From assembly GCF_016859285.1 (NCBI RefSeq), contig NC_053406.1, forward strand, positions 6,397,501 through 6,461,500: a DNA stretch of 64,000 nucleotides. Direction: 5' to 3'. The notes under the pieces are model-generated. The model saw only the letters and a program-made list of their open reading frames with translations, was not told the origin of the DNA and did no database searches. The translations under genes and the position numbers were made by a program. Shown piece after piece: positions 1 through 16,134 of this stretch. How positions within the stretch are numbered: the first letter of the stretch is position 1; each line of letters starts with the position of its first letter. Source of the DNA: Xiphias gladius. Its lineage: Eukaryota > Chordata > Actinopteri > Istiophoriformes > Xiphiidae.

Positions 1-2454
<2,454 letters not shown>

Positions 2455-2479
2455 GCCTCCTGCCGGCTTTAAAACACTC

Positions 2480-2551
2480 CCTCACTCCCTCACTCTCTCT
2501 CTCCTTCTCTTTGACCGGGGGCCGGGTCTCCTAGCTAGTCTCCAGGGGGTG

Positions 2552-2587
<36 letters not shown>

Positions 2588-2600
2588 GTTTTTCCCCCCT
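2480..2600. repeat. CT-rich low-complexity stretch upstream of crx start
   Basis: Runs of CTCTCT, which are GA-rich in crx sense, begin about 25 bp upstream of the crx start codon and probably form part of its 5' leader or proximal promoter. A second, purer (CT)n tract lies at 3211-3246. Confidence 0.8.
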
Positions 2601-3207
2601 GCCACTCCCTCCCTCTCTGTTTATCTTTTACCCTGGGTTGTTTGTCACTTAGTTGTTGTTTTCGGTTTTTCCTTGCTGGCCTTCGCCTTCACTGCCTCTG
2701 TAGGCTACTCTGACTTAGTGCCGTCGAGCCAGGCACCCGTGGTTCTAACTGCAAAAGTGACGGCTGCGCGCCTTTACACCTGTTTTCACTCGATGCGTAA
2801 AACCACGGCAGAGCCAGGAACCCGATGTGTAGTCTATGCTTCCTCTGTGTAGATAAGACGGATAACAACAACTCAAATCAACCCAAGACTATGAATTCTG
2901 ACACCACAACGAAGCGGGAAAAGGCTAACTAAACAAGACCCGTGCTATGATGCAGTGGCTCCCCACCCAGCCGTGCGTAATTGCCGTGCGCACCGACGTC
3001 GCCAGGTGAAAAGGTGCAGGAAACAGCAGTTCCAGAACAGCTCGGTCGTCTGCGGTCTAGTGGCTGCTGAAACGAGTAGGGGCCCCTGGCGGTCCCTGGT
3101 CCCTGGTCCCTGAGGAGAGGATGTGGATCTGCAGGGTGGACAAGTGAGGCGAGCAAGAGGAGACTGGCTAATTAGAACTAACTTCTTACCCAAGTAGACA
3201 CCCAGAG

Positions 3208-3248
<41 letters not shown>

Positions 3249-4487
3249 GTGGGCGCGCTCACTCAAACGTGCGCGCACACACACCTACTGTCGTTATGTA
3301 TTCATGTGGGGCCCGTAAGGCTACTGGTGATAATTTAGCACAGACTCTGCTCCTCACAGACACTCAAGATTTGCTTTGCATGTCTCTAATTTTTATAATT
3401 TTCATTAAGGTTTGTTTTAGTCTGTGATCCACGCAGCAGAAGCATTTGTCGATATGTGGGCTACATATACTATAATTAATAAAGATTCATTTCCAAAAAA
3501 AAAAAGAAAAGAAAAACGCAAGAAATTTAAAAAAAGAAAGAAATTAAGACAGAATTCAAGTTTGTTCGGGTTCATGAAGACACTTGGCAGGTTTCCCTCA
3601 TACAGTTAGGAGAGACATTTTGTTGTTATGGAGACTTTTTCGAAATTGGCCTCCTATAATAACTGGGCGGCCCTGGCTGAGTGTGGAGGCTGAGGTCGAG
3701 CAACTGAGAGGCGGAGAAGGGGGTACAGGCCGGATTAAGAGCGGCACAAAGACCGCGTTGTTCTGCTATTAAATCCCCTTCTGATCCCCAACATGCTCCC
3801 CTCGGCCCATTCACTCATTCAATAATAGTAATAATAATATTAGTTTCATTCGTTTAATTTACATAATTTATTGGTGGATCGTAAGTTCATCCCGCACACA
3901 ATAAATGTTTGATATCCAACTTTCGTTGCCTATCAAGTAATGGAGAAGCTCACGATGTATCATTTATGGGAAAATATTAAAGTGTTCCGATGTAGAAAAA
4001 TATTCTTCAAATGAAACCGGAACCAGGTAGGTCACGAGACCCCGAAATGAATGTAAAACAATAGATATACTGAATGATTTGGACTCAAATCATTTGAGCC
4101 TGAAGACACATTAGGTTGTGTTTGTTAAAGTTTCTATAAGCCAGGAGGCCTTAGCCTACTGAGACATTTTAACTCTATATCCACGACGATTTTATTTTCC
4201 AGCACTACGGTAAATCTTGATGCGAACGAGGCTTATCATCATTGCAGGTTGTTTCGTTTCATCGTCCCCTTCATTTCTGCCCGGCGTCCTCCAGCAGCCG
4301 TGGGCCTCCTCGTCAGACCCGGTGTGTGTTCACCGACACGGAAGCGTCGCGTCTTCTCCGCGGGCTGGTTCGGCCTGTGCCATCCTCTGCGGCGAGACAA
4401 TTCCACTGTGTCCAAAGCCGATTCTCCGCGCTTGTTAATTGAATCGGATTTCTTATAGTTTAGAATCCACGCGCGCAAATGCACGCG

Positions 4488-4520
<33 letters not shown>

Positions 4521-4692
4521 TGACACACAGAGACCCATGTCGCTACAGCCCAAACTGTATAAGGGGTTTATCTAGCTGTGTAAAGCCAAAGCGGAGATAT
4601 AAAGACACACACAGAGCGACAGGGAGACTTTACCGGCGTGTTTGAACGTTTCTAAATCTCGAATAAAATGTCTTCACCTGCTGAGGTGTGTG

Positions 4693-4724
<32 letters not shown>

Positions 4725-5635
4725 CGTGTGTTTGTGTCGCTGTTTGAGTGTAGCGGGCCTTTGAGTGAGTGTGAGGGTGTGTGTGTGCGTGTGCGTGTGT
4801 GTGTGTGTGTTGTTGACATTTGGATACCTTCCGTCTCAGGTGGACGCCTCACCTGCTCCGCATCCAGGTAGGCCCTGCCTTTGTTTGTTTTGTTTGTTCG
4901 CTGTCTCGCTCCGCTCGCCCGGGAAGCTAAACTTAGCCGCTAGCAGGGCCGACGCACTAAGGCTAACTGTGACTGGGCCCAGTCCGACGACCGGAATGTC
5001 TCGAGACCTCCAACTGAAAAAAAAACAAAAAACGGCGGGAATAGCGAGAGACCCTCCGACATGCCTCAAAGCGCGCGCGGCACTGCTCTGCACGCGCACA
5101 CTTCACGCACCTGCCTCTCTTAGACTCTTCTTCTCCTGTACTTTTGATCGCAGTCATGAAATACATCCTTCAGATGTCAACGTTATTCACCTACGTGACT
5201 GTGTTCATAGTGAAGTTTCATGCTATTTCTTTAACAGGCTGTGGCAAAACTAGCATACAAAATAAAGAAATCAGTTAGCCTGTGTTTTTAACTTTAAGCT
5301 ATGATAAATGGCGCTTTCAAAAAAAATCTTTTTGTTCAGCAGCAGCCTCTTTAAACTTCATTTTATTGGACTTGGTAGAGTGACAGTACAGGATTACTAT
5401 AGGAATTTAGAGTGCCATTTACAATGCTATTTACACGGTGGGCCGATGCCTGCATCTAGTATCATCCCTGAAAGGGATTGGACAGTTGCTTATTAGCAAC
5501 ATTCATTTCCTACTTATTTCGATATTTTGCATTGTGGCAATATTTTAGGGACATATGAGAGAGCTGGATATATGAATGAATCACTGTAATTTAAAATGCA
5601 CAAAGGCCATAGTTATAGGCCTCTTGTATTTACTC

Positions 5636-5710
5636 ATGCTTAATTAAATGGGATTTTCAGTTCTCATGCATGATTGGGCTAATTACTTGATTAATTACGA
5701 CTTTCTCGGC
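5636..5710. promoter_or_regulatory. Candidate cluster of homeodomain-type ATTA sites
   Basis: Within 75 bp the sequence contains TTAATTAA, GCTAATTAC and TTGATTAATTACG, plus CATGCATGATTGG. That is a tight group of TAAT/ATTA cores in a less AT-monotonous context than its surroundings, about 3.2 kb upstream of the crx start. It could be an enhancer core, but AT-rich spacer produces such groups by chance, so this is inference only. Confidence 0.25.
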
Positions 5711-6290
5711 CTGCCACTATCTTAAGGTAGCTTGTATTATTGGTTTTGGACTGTTTCTGTGCCATCTCTATAGGAACTTACAGTCTGCATTAATTTTGTT
5801 CATTGGTTTGTCAATATAATCTAATATGTTTATATCACCTACAATTCATGATAAAAAAAAGTTACCAACAACTCTGTGTTTATGGTTTTCATAAGACAGC
5901 ATTTGGTACAGTGGATTAGGGAAGCTGGCTGTCTAATTTATTCTGTTTTATTCGTTTCAGCACTTCTTATTCCCCTTCAAGCAATTTAGTTTGAAAAGTT
6001 TAATCTTGTTTTTTTCTTTTTCCTTTTTTTAAATGTGGGTATATGCATAATTATATAGGCATGCCCTAGGATAAGTACTATATATTAATTCTCTTTAAGA
6101 TCAAGACTAGGTATTTCATTGTTGCATGACACGGGATGTTGTCTGGGTTGCTTGTGTTGAAATTGCTCTGTGATGAAGGACTGCCAGTAGTTTGGATGCA
6201 CTAGGACCCGGAGCAGAAGCAAATTAAGGACAACCAGCACATAAGAGGCTTAGTACATCTAATCTATACTCCTACACACCCACACACACA

Positions 6291-6370
<80 letters not shown>
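6291..6370. repeat. (CA)n microsatellite, about 40 units
   Basis: Near-perfect CA run with interrupted CA flanks from about 6275 and to 6388. First of four long dinucleotide tracts within 1.9 kb. Confidence 0.95.
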
Positions 6371-6372
<2 letters not shown>

Positions 6373-7142
6373 GAGACACACACACAGAGCATTTCATAAA
6401 CATCCTATTTTGAAACAAGCACGCATACACGTCCCAAAGGCAAACACAGCCATTGTATTTTCATTTAATTTTAATTTCCTCCAAACTCTTTTATTCCCCT
6501 TGCTGACCTTAACTTCCATCCCACTTTGTTGGAGAACATTATTTGCCCATATGCTCCGCTTTTTTGCCCCCATCCCACTTCCTCAGCAAACGCATACATG
6601 CGTCCTTCAATGAACTAAGAGGTCAAGTGCAAACCCATTAATTTTAGACAATTATAGTAAAAAAGGAAACAATTCTCAGACACACAATCTTCCTGAATTT
6701 TTCATCAGCCTATTTTTTGTTATTAAATCAATTGTGCAACCACTCCAACAGATCAAAAATGAAAAAAGGATTTCAATCTGAAACTGAAATTAAGTTCAGA
6801 CGTAGCTGCAGCACAGTCATCATTCTGATGCACTGTCCCGGGTCCTTTTTAATTCACAGAAACTACAGGCCTCGCTTTTTTTGCTTTCTATTTTGTCATA
6901 TGGAAAATTGAGAGTAATGAAACCAGATTTTCCCAGAGTCCTCCCTGGTAAACCAGCCTCTGCTACGTGCATTTGATTCCAGTCCGTTCTTACTGTGTGT
7001 GAAGATGCTGATGATGAGCACATGAAAAAAGGGAAGATTACTATTCGTGTATGTTCACGTCTCCATTATTGAGCAATTTATGGTGTGGCATAAACCAAAA
7101 ACCACCACATCCCAAAAGACCCAAAACACACACCCATGCATT

Positions 7143-7146
<4 letters not shown>

Positions 7147-7230
<84 letters not shown>
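7147..7230. repeat. (CA)n microsatellite, 42 units
   Basis: Uninterrupted AC/CA run of 84 bp, second of the cluster. Confidence 0.96.
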
Positions 7231-7232
<2 letters not shown>

Positions 7233-7339
7233 TTCCAGCTGTTAAGTACCTCTGACATCATGTTGTTCGATACACAGTGTATTTTTGTATGTCTGTGTGT
7301 GCACACTGTGTGCTTATAGTGTATGTGAGTGTGTGACAG

Positions 7340-7341
<2 letters not shown>

Positions 7342-7395
<54 letters not shown>
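7342..7395. repeat. (CA)n microsatellite, 27 units
   Basis: AC run of 54 bp, 111 bp after the previous one; the sequence between them includes TG-rich bits. Confidence 0.95.
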
Positions 7396-7400
<5 letters not shown>

Positions 7401-8067
7401 GAGTTCAGCCGATTTATCATAATATGCTTTATCTGAAAAGTAAGTATCTTACCTCGGGATAAAGGGAGGAAAGAGGGGTTTGTGGCCAGATTGACAGAGG
7501 AAGGGTGGATGGAGAGAACCGAGCGCTCGCTGCACAGGGACAGAGAGCAGGACCTTCAATTCTGTGGCTGGATCGATCGCTATCGATAAGGTAACAGCAT
7601 TACGGGACGGGACGGGAGCGGCATTGATAGAGAGGGCCGGAGTGGTGAGTGCGGAGAGGCAGGCGGAGTGGAAGACGGACGTACAGGCTGAGAAGAAAAG
7701 CATGTGGTGCTTGCTGTGAGGGACTGGTGGAGGTCGACATTGTTACTGGAGGAAACTGGGCGGAAAGTTACGGATGGGGTGGGGTGGAAGGACGGAAGAG
7801 TAGAGGAGTGTGATGATAAAACAGGGCAGAAATAAATGGAAGGAGAGAGAGAGGCAGATGGGGAAGGGGGAGTATGGGAGGGGCATTGGGACAGACCTAG
7901 CCTGAGCTCTCTGAGGATTTTGCTATCAATGGGCTGCCTTTCTCGTTTTAGATTTTGAAGTTATTTGCAATTGAGGCTGGCTTGATTCTGATTTTTTTAA
8001 GCACGTATTTATTATATTACCTCTACTGCCTATACGCTCGCCCAGCTAAAAATGGTGGTATTCGTGC

Positions 8068-8177
<110 letters not shown>

Positions 8178-8545
8178 TGAGGTCAGTGTGTGTTAACTCC
8201 TCATTAAAGTGATGTGAGGATTACTCTGCGTGAGTCCGGGCCAGACCATGTGTCTCTCTGCGCAGCGCTCCTTTTCCATCTACAGTAACACAGTGGGCCG
8301 TATGAGATGAAGGTCCCACGCTGCATACAGGCTCCATTGAACGGCCCTGCTGTTAGGCTGCCTTTACATTCCATTAATGTATGTGTAATGTGCAGAAGCA
8401 TGTGTGTCTATTTAGTAGGATTTGGGTTGTCAGCAGTCTGTCATGGATCTAGGCTAAAGATAACCTCAGGCTGTGATCGTTTATATTATGATATATGTTG
8501 TGCAGAAGTGTTAAACATTAGATATATACATTAAAGATTTATGAC

Positions 8546-8546
<1 letters not shown>

Positions 8547-8590
<44 letters not shown>

Positions 8591-8592
8591 TT
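8547..8592. repeat. (TTA)n microsatellite
   Basis: About 15 TAT/TTA units in a row in the crx-psma6-like spacer. Confidence 0.93.
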
Positions 8593-9460
8593 AATGTTAA
8601 ATACGTTTTATATGCACAAAAAACAGTTACCTAGGTCTCCTGCCAAGATTTTCACAAATTACTTTATATAATTTTCTACCAGTTCTCCACCATGTACAGA
8701 TTATGGAAGTTAATATAACTGTAATAATGTTTTTGGAATCAAGGTACTTGGTATCATGGTACTTAAAAGTAAAATAATCCTCCTAAATGTAAATATAAGT
8801 AAAGTCATATTTCTCAAATTGATGGTTTCAGCACCAGTTTAACAGAAAAAACACAATCCAATGCCAGTATTTTGCAAAGTTTTTGTACATAGTCCTCACT
8901 TTAATCAACTCAGACTAAAGACAAACTTCAGGCTTGCAGCAGGAGCATGCAACCTTGTGCCTGACTGTGGTAAATTTACAGAAAACTAGCCACTAACAGT
9001 TTGTCCCATCCCTAGAAGGCCCAAGTTCAGACAGGGAAACATGGCTCCCAGTAATTATTCTAGTGACTGTTGTAAGAGTAGATTGTAGTCAGTAGTTATT
9101 CCCTTGGCGACTCCAGCTCCAGCTTCTTTAGAGAGAAAGTTTGGCCTTGCTGATCATTTTAAATTTTTTCTCATGTCGTTGGAAAGATTTTCACAGCATC
9201 TATAAAAGAACTAAGTTATGATGGTTATATGTCCTCATTCTATATGGGACCCTGACCAGCAGAGTCCTGGGTACAGGGTGTGACAGAAGAGGGTGCGTCA
9301 GTCTCACCATGAGTTCATCTGTAAATAATGTCTGGCCGCGTCTCGCTCAATTTCACAGACCGCTGACCCCCTGCCGCGCGCATGTGTGTGTCCTGCTGTC
9401 TTCTGAGGGTAGACAGATCTCTAATCCACTGCAGACAGCAGCAGGTGGGGTCCGTATGCT

Positions 9461-9486
9461 GTGTGTGTGTGTGTGTGTGTGTGTGT
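9461..9486. repeat. Short (TG)n tract
   Basis: About 13 TG units in gene-free spacer. Confidence 0.85.
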
Positions 9487-10456
9487 TAACTGTCATCATT
9501 TAGCCCCCTCGTTGACCACTGTCTGGGGTTTTAGCAAGTTGGCACCTGTTCGTGCCCCTCATACTTATGCACTTGTAATAAGTCGAGCTGAGCAATTGCA
9601 GTTGCATGTGCATGTCCAGACTGTTATCAAACCACTTGAAAAGGTAATAATCAAATACCCCCAAAATATTTTGTGCATAATGCCCCTATGACTGTAATTA
9701 AATCGGACTCACTTTTGAATTGAAAATGAAAGGTCTAAGACAAGATCTCAGACAATGATATACACGTTTTTTGAACTATTATTTATAAGTCAACTTTTCT
9801 TTACAGTTACTGTGTATACATTTCTCTGTCATGCATGATTCATAATTATATGTTAAAACCATTTTTAAAAATCCTTTAAAAAAAAAGTCCAGTCAAAACA
9901 CCAGAGATTTAGGAGAAAAGAGAAACATAATTTAAAATTACGAAAATGGATAGTGCTTCACTAAATGAATTTATTTGTTATTCAGTTATTTGTTAGAGAA
10001 TATTTGCCTCAGAAAACGTTGTATGTAGTTTGTGTTTAGGCTCCAGAATAAATAATTACTTTTTCCTTTAAATAAGTCCAGTTGATTTTAAAGATATTAC
10101 GCAATGAATCACTTAGCAGAGAGAGAAGTTTTTCATTGTTTAGGTGGGCAGGTGTATGGAGAAGGTGTAACGCACACAAGCGCACACACAGTCTTCAGCT
10201 TGTTAAAACAAAGCTCATATGTGCATTCATGCATGGTTTCATATGCTCTGCCTTATAAAGGAGTGTGCGCGTGCGTGCGTGTGCGCGGGCGCGCGCGTGT
10301 TTAAACCCCCTCTGGGCATGTGCTCCGGGAGCATGTGTGTGGTGATGTGCTGGTGTGGAAGGGGGACATTACTGGTTTCGGGTGGAGGTGGTGGGTTGCG
10401 TTTGAGTGTGTGTCTGTGTGTATAGCGTGGTACAGTAGCTTGCACCCCTCATCAGC

Positions 10457-10498
10457 CCCCCCACCCCCACCCCCCACCTGCACCCCCACCCCACCCCA
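10457..10498 (-). repeat. C-rich block, G-quadruplex-prone on the minus strand
   Basis: The plus strand is runs of four to six C separated by A or TG; the minus strand therefore has at least six G-runs of four or more within 42 bp, which satisfies the usual G-quadruplex pattern. A GGTGG-rich plus-strand stretch lies just before it at about 10378-10396. Function unknown. Confidence 0.6.
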
Positions 10499-10734
10499 TA
10501 TGGCAGTAGACAGCAGTAGTAATCATGGAAGTGGAGCAACAGGCCCTGAGCCTCACTAATCCTCAGCCACACTCCGACACGTGCCACACTGATGCATATA
10601 CCCACCCTACACACATAACACACACACACGGATATTGAAGACCATTTATGTACGCATTTATGCATACACACACACACACACTAGACACACTTCATGTACA
10701 ACAGCAGCACACAAATGCATACACCAGGGGAGAA

Positions 10735-10761
10735 CAGAATAGAATAGAATAGAATAGAATT
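10735..10761. repeat. (GAATA)n pentanucleotide repeat
   Basis: About five tandem AGAAT units. Confidence 0.9.
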
Positions 10762-12199
10762 ATAAATTATATATTTACTGTTTGCATTACTATGTAAATG
10801 TATACAGGCCAGGTGGACTCACCAGTGGTGCCTTAACAAACCCAGGATTAACTAGCATCATTAAGGACCGTGTCAAACACACACACTCACATCTTGTGAC
10901 TCGCAGCCACCATGCAGCATGCAGGACCCACAATACCCCAATTCTTGCTCTTGCCGCAGCATGGGTTTGTTTTAAATTGCACACAATTGAATTGCAATAT
11001 CTTTTACGAAGCGATGGCGTGCATGTTCGTCTCAAAGCTGGGCAGTGCAACACACAAGTGCAATGTGCTGACAAAGTATCACAAAGTGCTTTTTGAGCGA
11101 CAAAAGGCACCGTGCACTCAAACACTCACAGAGTCACACACGCGCTCTCTGCGACACGTACACACACACAAAACCCTTTAACTGTGACGCACAAGGAGAC
11201 AGGGCTACAATGGTTCTCTTATTGTTAATTGGCCGTTTAATCCCGAGGAATGCGTCTGATTAGTACCCGCCGGTGGGTCAGGATCTTGCTCAACACTCTC
11301 CCTCACAATGGACAGGCTGTAACAGAGATGTGGGAGCGAGCACACACACCGGTGCACACACAAACATACACACTCAAACATGGACAAAGGTGTGCGCACA
11401 AAGAAACACACACTCGAGCATCGATGCATGTGTGTGTGCAGACACGCGGGGCCCCGGTGGCCTCACATACCCCCTGCACTAACACACACAAAGTGACCAC
11501 ACATATACGGCAGCACACCCAGCATGCAGCTATATTGTAGAGAAGATGGATGATAGACGGATGCAGAAAGTGCATCCTGAGGAGTTTAAAATCATCCACG
11601 CATTTACACCTTTGCATTTAGCTGCAAGTGTCCATGTGTTGTGTCCATTGCTATCACTCTACAGAATTGTCAGTCACTCCTGTAAGGGCTAGAAAGTCAT
11701 ACCAGAAGAAAGGCAGCTCAAAGTTTCCCGGTGGATGCTGATGTGACTGAGCCCTAATGTTTGTGTTGATGCTTAGTGCTTGCTACAGTTGTCTGCATGC
11801 ATCACAAAGTTCACTGTGCCTGGGGAGAGTAGTGTGAAAAGGTTCAAACAAACTAAAGGAAATCAGTAATTTTACAGCAGGAAGATATTTTTACCTGTTA
11901 CCAGTAAGGCATGGATAGAAGAAATGAACTGTGAGGAAGGGATGATGGGACAGTCAGACTGGTTACAGGTAGATAGGTAGGGTGATAGTTGACCAGGGTC
12001 TACGTGTGTGTGTGCTTGTGTGTGTTCTGTAGGAGGTCCAGGCAGGCTGCATCACTGCTGACACACTGTTGCTGGTAAATCCAGCTTAGTGTGTCTAAAA
12101 CAGGCCTACAAAATCTGCCACAGGGCCCCTAATGCTAGGGCCGCTGTCACCCTCAATCACTCACACACACCTAATCCCCACGCCGTGACCCAACACGTA

Positions 12200-12224
12200 C
12201 ACACACACACACACACACACACAC
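12200..12224. repeat. Short (CA)n tract
   Basis: About 12 CA units in gene-free spacer; smaller CA patches are scattered through 10600-11500 and 15290-15380. Confidence 0.85.
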
Positions 12225-14452
12225 GCACGGCCTGGCTACCCGATGCTCTGGGCCCATTGAGCTTGGCAGGCAGTCCCAGTACCAGGAGACACCAGCCACA
12301 GGGTCAACGTTTCATATTGGGGATGGGAGGAAGGGGGTGAAGGGGGGGGGGATGTGGTGTGCAGTGGTATGAGGCACTTGGGCGAGGAGGTGCTGAACAG
12401 GTGGAGGTAGTAGATAGAGGAGCACAACGGCAGTGAATTAGGAAGGCTAAGGCAGCTGAGGTAGTGGAAGGTTGGGATTTGGGGAGGGACAGGAGAAGTG
12501 GTATGAATGGAGGGGTGAGGTAGAGGAAGAAAAGTCATGGGGGAGATGGAAGTGAAGAGCTTAGACTGGTTAACGATGGGCAGGGATAAGGGCTTTAACA
12601 GAAAGAAAACAGTAGCGTAGACTGCATAATATCAAACTACTACAGACAGCAATTCACCGACTGAATTTTATTATTTAACAGCAGTTAATTGCAACCACCT
12701 AGAGTAATTAGATTTTTTTTTAAAGTCAGAAAAACATTGTCTTGTTTACAAGTTAGTGATAAACTTAATGCAAAAAGAGAGAAGATACTTGAAGTACTTT
12801 AACACACTGTAAATGGGTTTAAATTATATGGAGCTAAAAGTGAATTTTGTTTTGTGAGACTAAATTCTCATAAAGATAAAGTAACATGGCTTTAAACTAC
12901 CAGGGATTATTTTCTTTTACCACAAAATTTCTGTGTTTATGAATAACTTTATGAATCTAAGGTCAACATCATAAAAACTTACGTTTTATTGCTAATTGGT
13001 TAGTGGTATTATATAGTAAAATTGTGCTTGCTAGAGCAACATTGTTAGTGTTTTCTGCTACAGACACTTGGAAACTCATAAATGATCATATTGTTTATTC
13101 TCATTGATTAACAAGTGACCCGGCCAATGGTACAGTCTCTAAACATTTTGTTGTGGTCCTCTGATGTGAGGGACAAGGCCTAAGCAACGCGTGAAGCATG
13201 TGGACCCAGCCCTTTTCACAGCAGGCATTGTGTCATGTCATGGTAGGAAACGCACAGGTGTAAAACATGGAATGAGTTACGTCTGTCCTGGTGTTGTGAA
13301 TGCTGGCTCACCGTAGGGACTTACTGGGACACCTGAATAGAACTGAGTCACTGTTAATGTTATTAGTGACAGCTTTGCTTTCCCTGCCACTGACAACTCA
13401 AAATGTCTTCTGTGAAGGAGTCCCATTGGAGACAAAGGAGAGGAAGACAGCCGGTTAAACAATTTCCACATGTAAAAGCTGCCCTACTCCAGGTCCCTGT
13501 CCAGTATGGATAATTTAGCTGAGTATGGACAACATTACATGCAACGTTATGGCTGCCAGTTTGATCCCTGTGACAACATGGGGACATGGTGTACCGATTG
13601 CTGTGTGATTACAGTAAACAACTCTAGATGACTGATTTCTGAATCTATCTTCCATGTTTTCTCTGCACTCATTTAACGTGGACGTCTGATTGTCCTAACA
13701 AGGGCTCTGAATTTTTCTTCCCCCAGGTTATCCTGGGCACACAATTCCAGACATGAGGATGAAGAGAAAAACGTGAGACACATCCAGTTTCAAGTCACCA
13801 GTGAGAGCAATGACCTTCTTTCCAAATTTCTTTCACTTTTTGCAAAAGGCCAGTTTACATTTGCCCATATCCTGTTGTTTCTGTGGATAAAGTACTTTGA
13901 CACATGGTAATGTGCCTCTTATTGGCTTTAAGCTGCACTGCAACACTTTACCCACCAGGATGGCTGTTGGCTCGGGCTTAAAGTAGATAAGATATTTTAT
14001 GTGCCAGGATTTGTACATTTATAAACAACCTTTCTTCGTCTAAGACAACGCAAAATGCTCTGGCCAGTAAGGTAATGTGGACAAGAGACAAAGAATTAAG
14101 TTAAGAGGCCTATCAATGTAACTTAGGTCCGTCTTGCACTAGTAGCTTTAAGGAGACTAGTAGGGCTTTTTGCTGCTCTTAAAGAGTCACTGATACCAGC
14201 CTCAGCGTATATCCTAATTGTGTCAACAAACATAATGAGGAGCCACTATTTAACTATCCCGCTTCTCAGTCTCATAGGTCTGTATTTGTGATTAGTCAGA
14301 CTAATTTTTTGTTTTTTTTAATGAACCTACAATATTATCTTTAACTTTTAATTATTATCTGTCTGGAACTGGGACCCCAATCCTGCAGATTTACAAGATT
14401 TATCTCTACCATTTCAATGGATCCCAATCACATATTGTAGGTAGTTGTTTAA

Positions 14453-14792
14453 AGGTGCTATGTAAGTTTTCTCTGCTGCTGATGGTGGTTTCTTGGCCGG
14501 AGAGGTGGTGGTTTTGGTGGTCACTTGCCAAGAGCTTCAGCCATTGTTGAGTTTACTAACCAAGAGGAGCACTACTTCTTCAGGGCAGCCTCGATGCTAC
14601 AACGACTCGCTATCAGAGAGTGACAATAGGGGCCGGCTGGGCCAAGGAAGCAAAACAAGAGTTATCACTGCCGCTGATTTCCACTGCTAGAGACAGTTCT
14701 TGATAAGTAAAGGAATTGAGTTTGATGTAAGTAAACAGGTGTTAAAGTTAATGTTGGGTATGTAGCGATAGCAAAACTAACATATAGCTCCT
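14453..14792. mobile_element. TTAA-flanked MITE (non-autonomous DNA transposon)
   Basis: A 340-bp element bounded by TTAA at 14449-14452 and at 14793-14796, which I read as the target-site duplication. Left end AGGTGCTATGTAAGTTTT, right end on the other strand AGGAGCTATATGTTAGTTTT: imperfect terminal inverted repeats of about 18-20 bp. There is no coding capacity, so it was mobilised in trans. TTAA targets are used by Kolobok and piggyBac superfamilies; the AGG terminus fits Kolobok better than the CCC start of piggyBac, but this is inference. Confidence 0.75.
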
Positions 14793-15507
14793 TTAAGTCA
14801 AAACTAAGACACTGAATCTGGGCAACTCTTACAATTTCCAGATTTACCTCCACAATCATAATTACACAGAAAGGCTGTATAACATGCTGTAAAACTCTTA
14901 TCCACATAATGCCTCATCCAACAATGTTTGCCTTGCAGGTAAGTAAGGACGGAAAAGCTTTTTCTTAATGTTAAATAGAGAATCTTGTTGTAATATAATT
15001 TTTCTATGTAATAAAGTTTAATTTGATGCAGTGTCATCCCTGAAAGGTAATCAAGCTCTGTGAGCCCACAGCATTTTTTCCCATGTGTCACCCTCTAGTT
15101 TTAATAAATGAAAAGCAGACTCACACTGCCGTTCTGTCATTGTATCTGTTCATTCTAAACTCTGAATACGTTTGTGTGTGTGTGCCCAGAAATCCTTATG
15201 CATTCAGACTGCCAGTAACATGCAGTAATTGAAATGGACAGAGATCTGTTTCCTCAGATTGGTGGGTAACTGTGGTGGAAACTCAGTGACGGACACACAC
15301 ACACACACACGCACACAGAGGCACACATAACGAGATGTCACGCCAAGACTGGCTGTGTGACACACACACACACGCACAATCTCCAAAGACTCGGAAGTAT
15401 AATTGTTTACAGGAGTTAAAATAGGTTCCCCTAAATAGAAAGGGACACACAGAAACATTGAATTCTGTTATGAAATACTCAAGAGGAGTTAGAAGTAGAC
15501 ACACCAT

Positions 15508-15523
15508 TGCCATCTAGTGGTCA
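15508..15523 (-). promoter_or_regulatory. CTCF-like motif
   Basis: The minus strand reads CCACTAGATGGCA, which fits the core CTCF consensus CCASYAGRKGGCA at every position. It lies about 1 kb beyond the 3' end of psma6-like, between that gene and the crx spacer, where an insulator would be plausible. Occupancy cannot be judged from sequence. Confidence 0.4.
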
Positions 15524-16134
15524 TTTGAAGATCCTTGGAACACCATACAATACAGTGGACAGAATAGATGGGAGACAAACACAAGAGGCTGACATGCCAC
15601 GTGCATTGTAGCATGATTGATTACTTATTTAAAAAATATTATAAATACTACTATTATCGCTGCTGAAATAAGTAAACGCACTGGCATCAGCAATCCTCTC
15701 TTCTCATGAAAATTATCTTCATTCGGCTTGGTGCGAATACAAGGGACTGGACCCTGGACTTCATTTGTGTTCGTGGACGTGTCCAAATCCACAAACATAT
15801 GATCTAGGGGAAAAAGTTGTAGATTCATCAGTCCCAATCCAGTCCTCTAGACCAGAAGACAGACCTGCAACCAGCCAATAACAAGAAGCTGACCTCAGGT
15901 AAAGTTATCACCTCACTGATGCCATCTGCTGTTCAACAAGGGGATTGTTGTTTAACCATGACAAAATTTGGACAATAAACTAAAAGTATTGATCCATTAT
16001 AGCAATAAAAGTCAATAGACTTTATTAACTATTAAATCTAAAGCAAAGCAGTATAATGTTTCCAGTTTTCTTTTCTATTCAATTTTATTATGACAGGTGT
16101 TTTAAAGGGGTTGACAGTAACTCAGATGGACATT

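Noticed and set aside
7047-7319. Open frames of repeating His-Thr or Cys-Val over CA/TG tracts (also at 599-845, 8070-8212, 20424-20759, 29008-29275 and 37075-37439)
   Set aside because: Dinucleotide repeats are open in most frames. They show no family resemblance or codon signal, though some of these frames run into real exons.
12236-12538. Minus-strand Pro/Ser-rich frame of 100 codons
   Set aside because: It is low-complexity purine-rich spacer on the plus strand with no splice sites, start context or family match.
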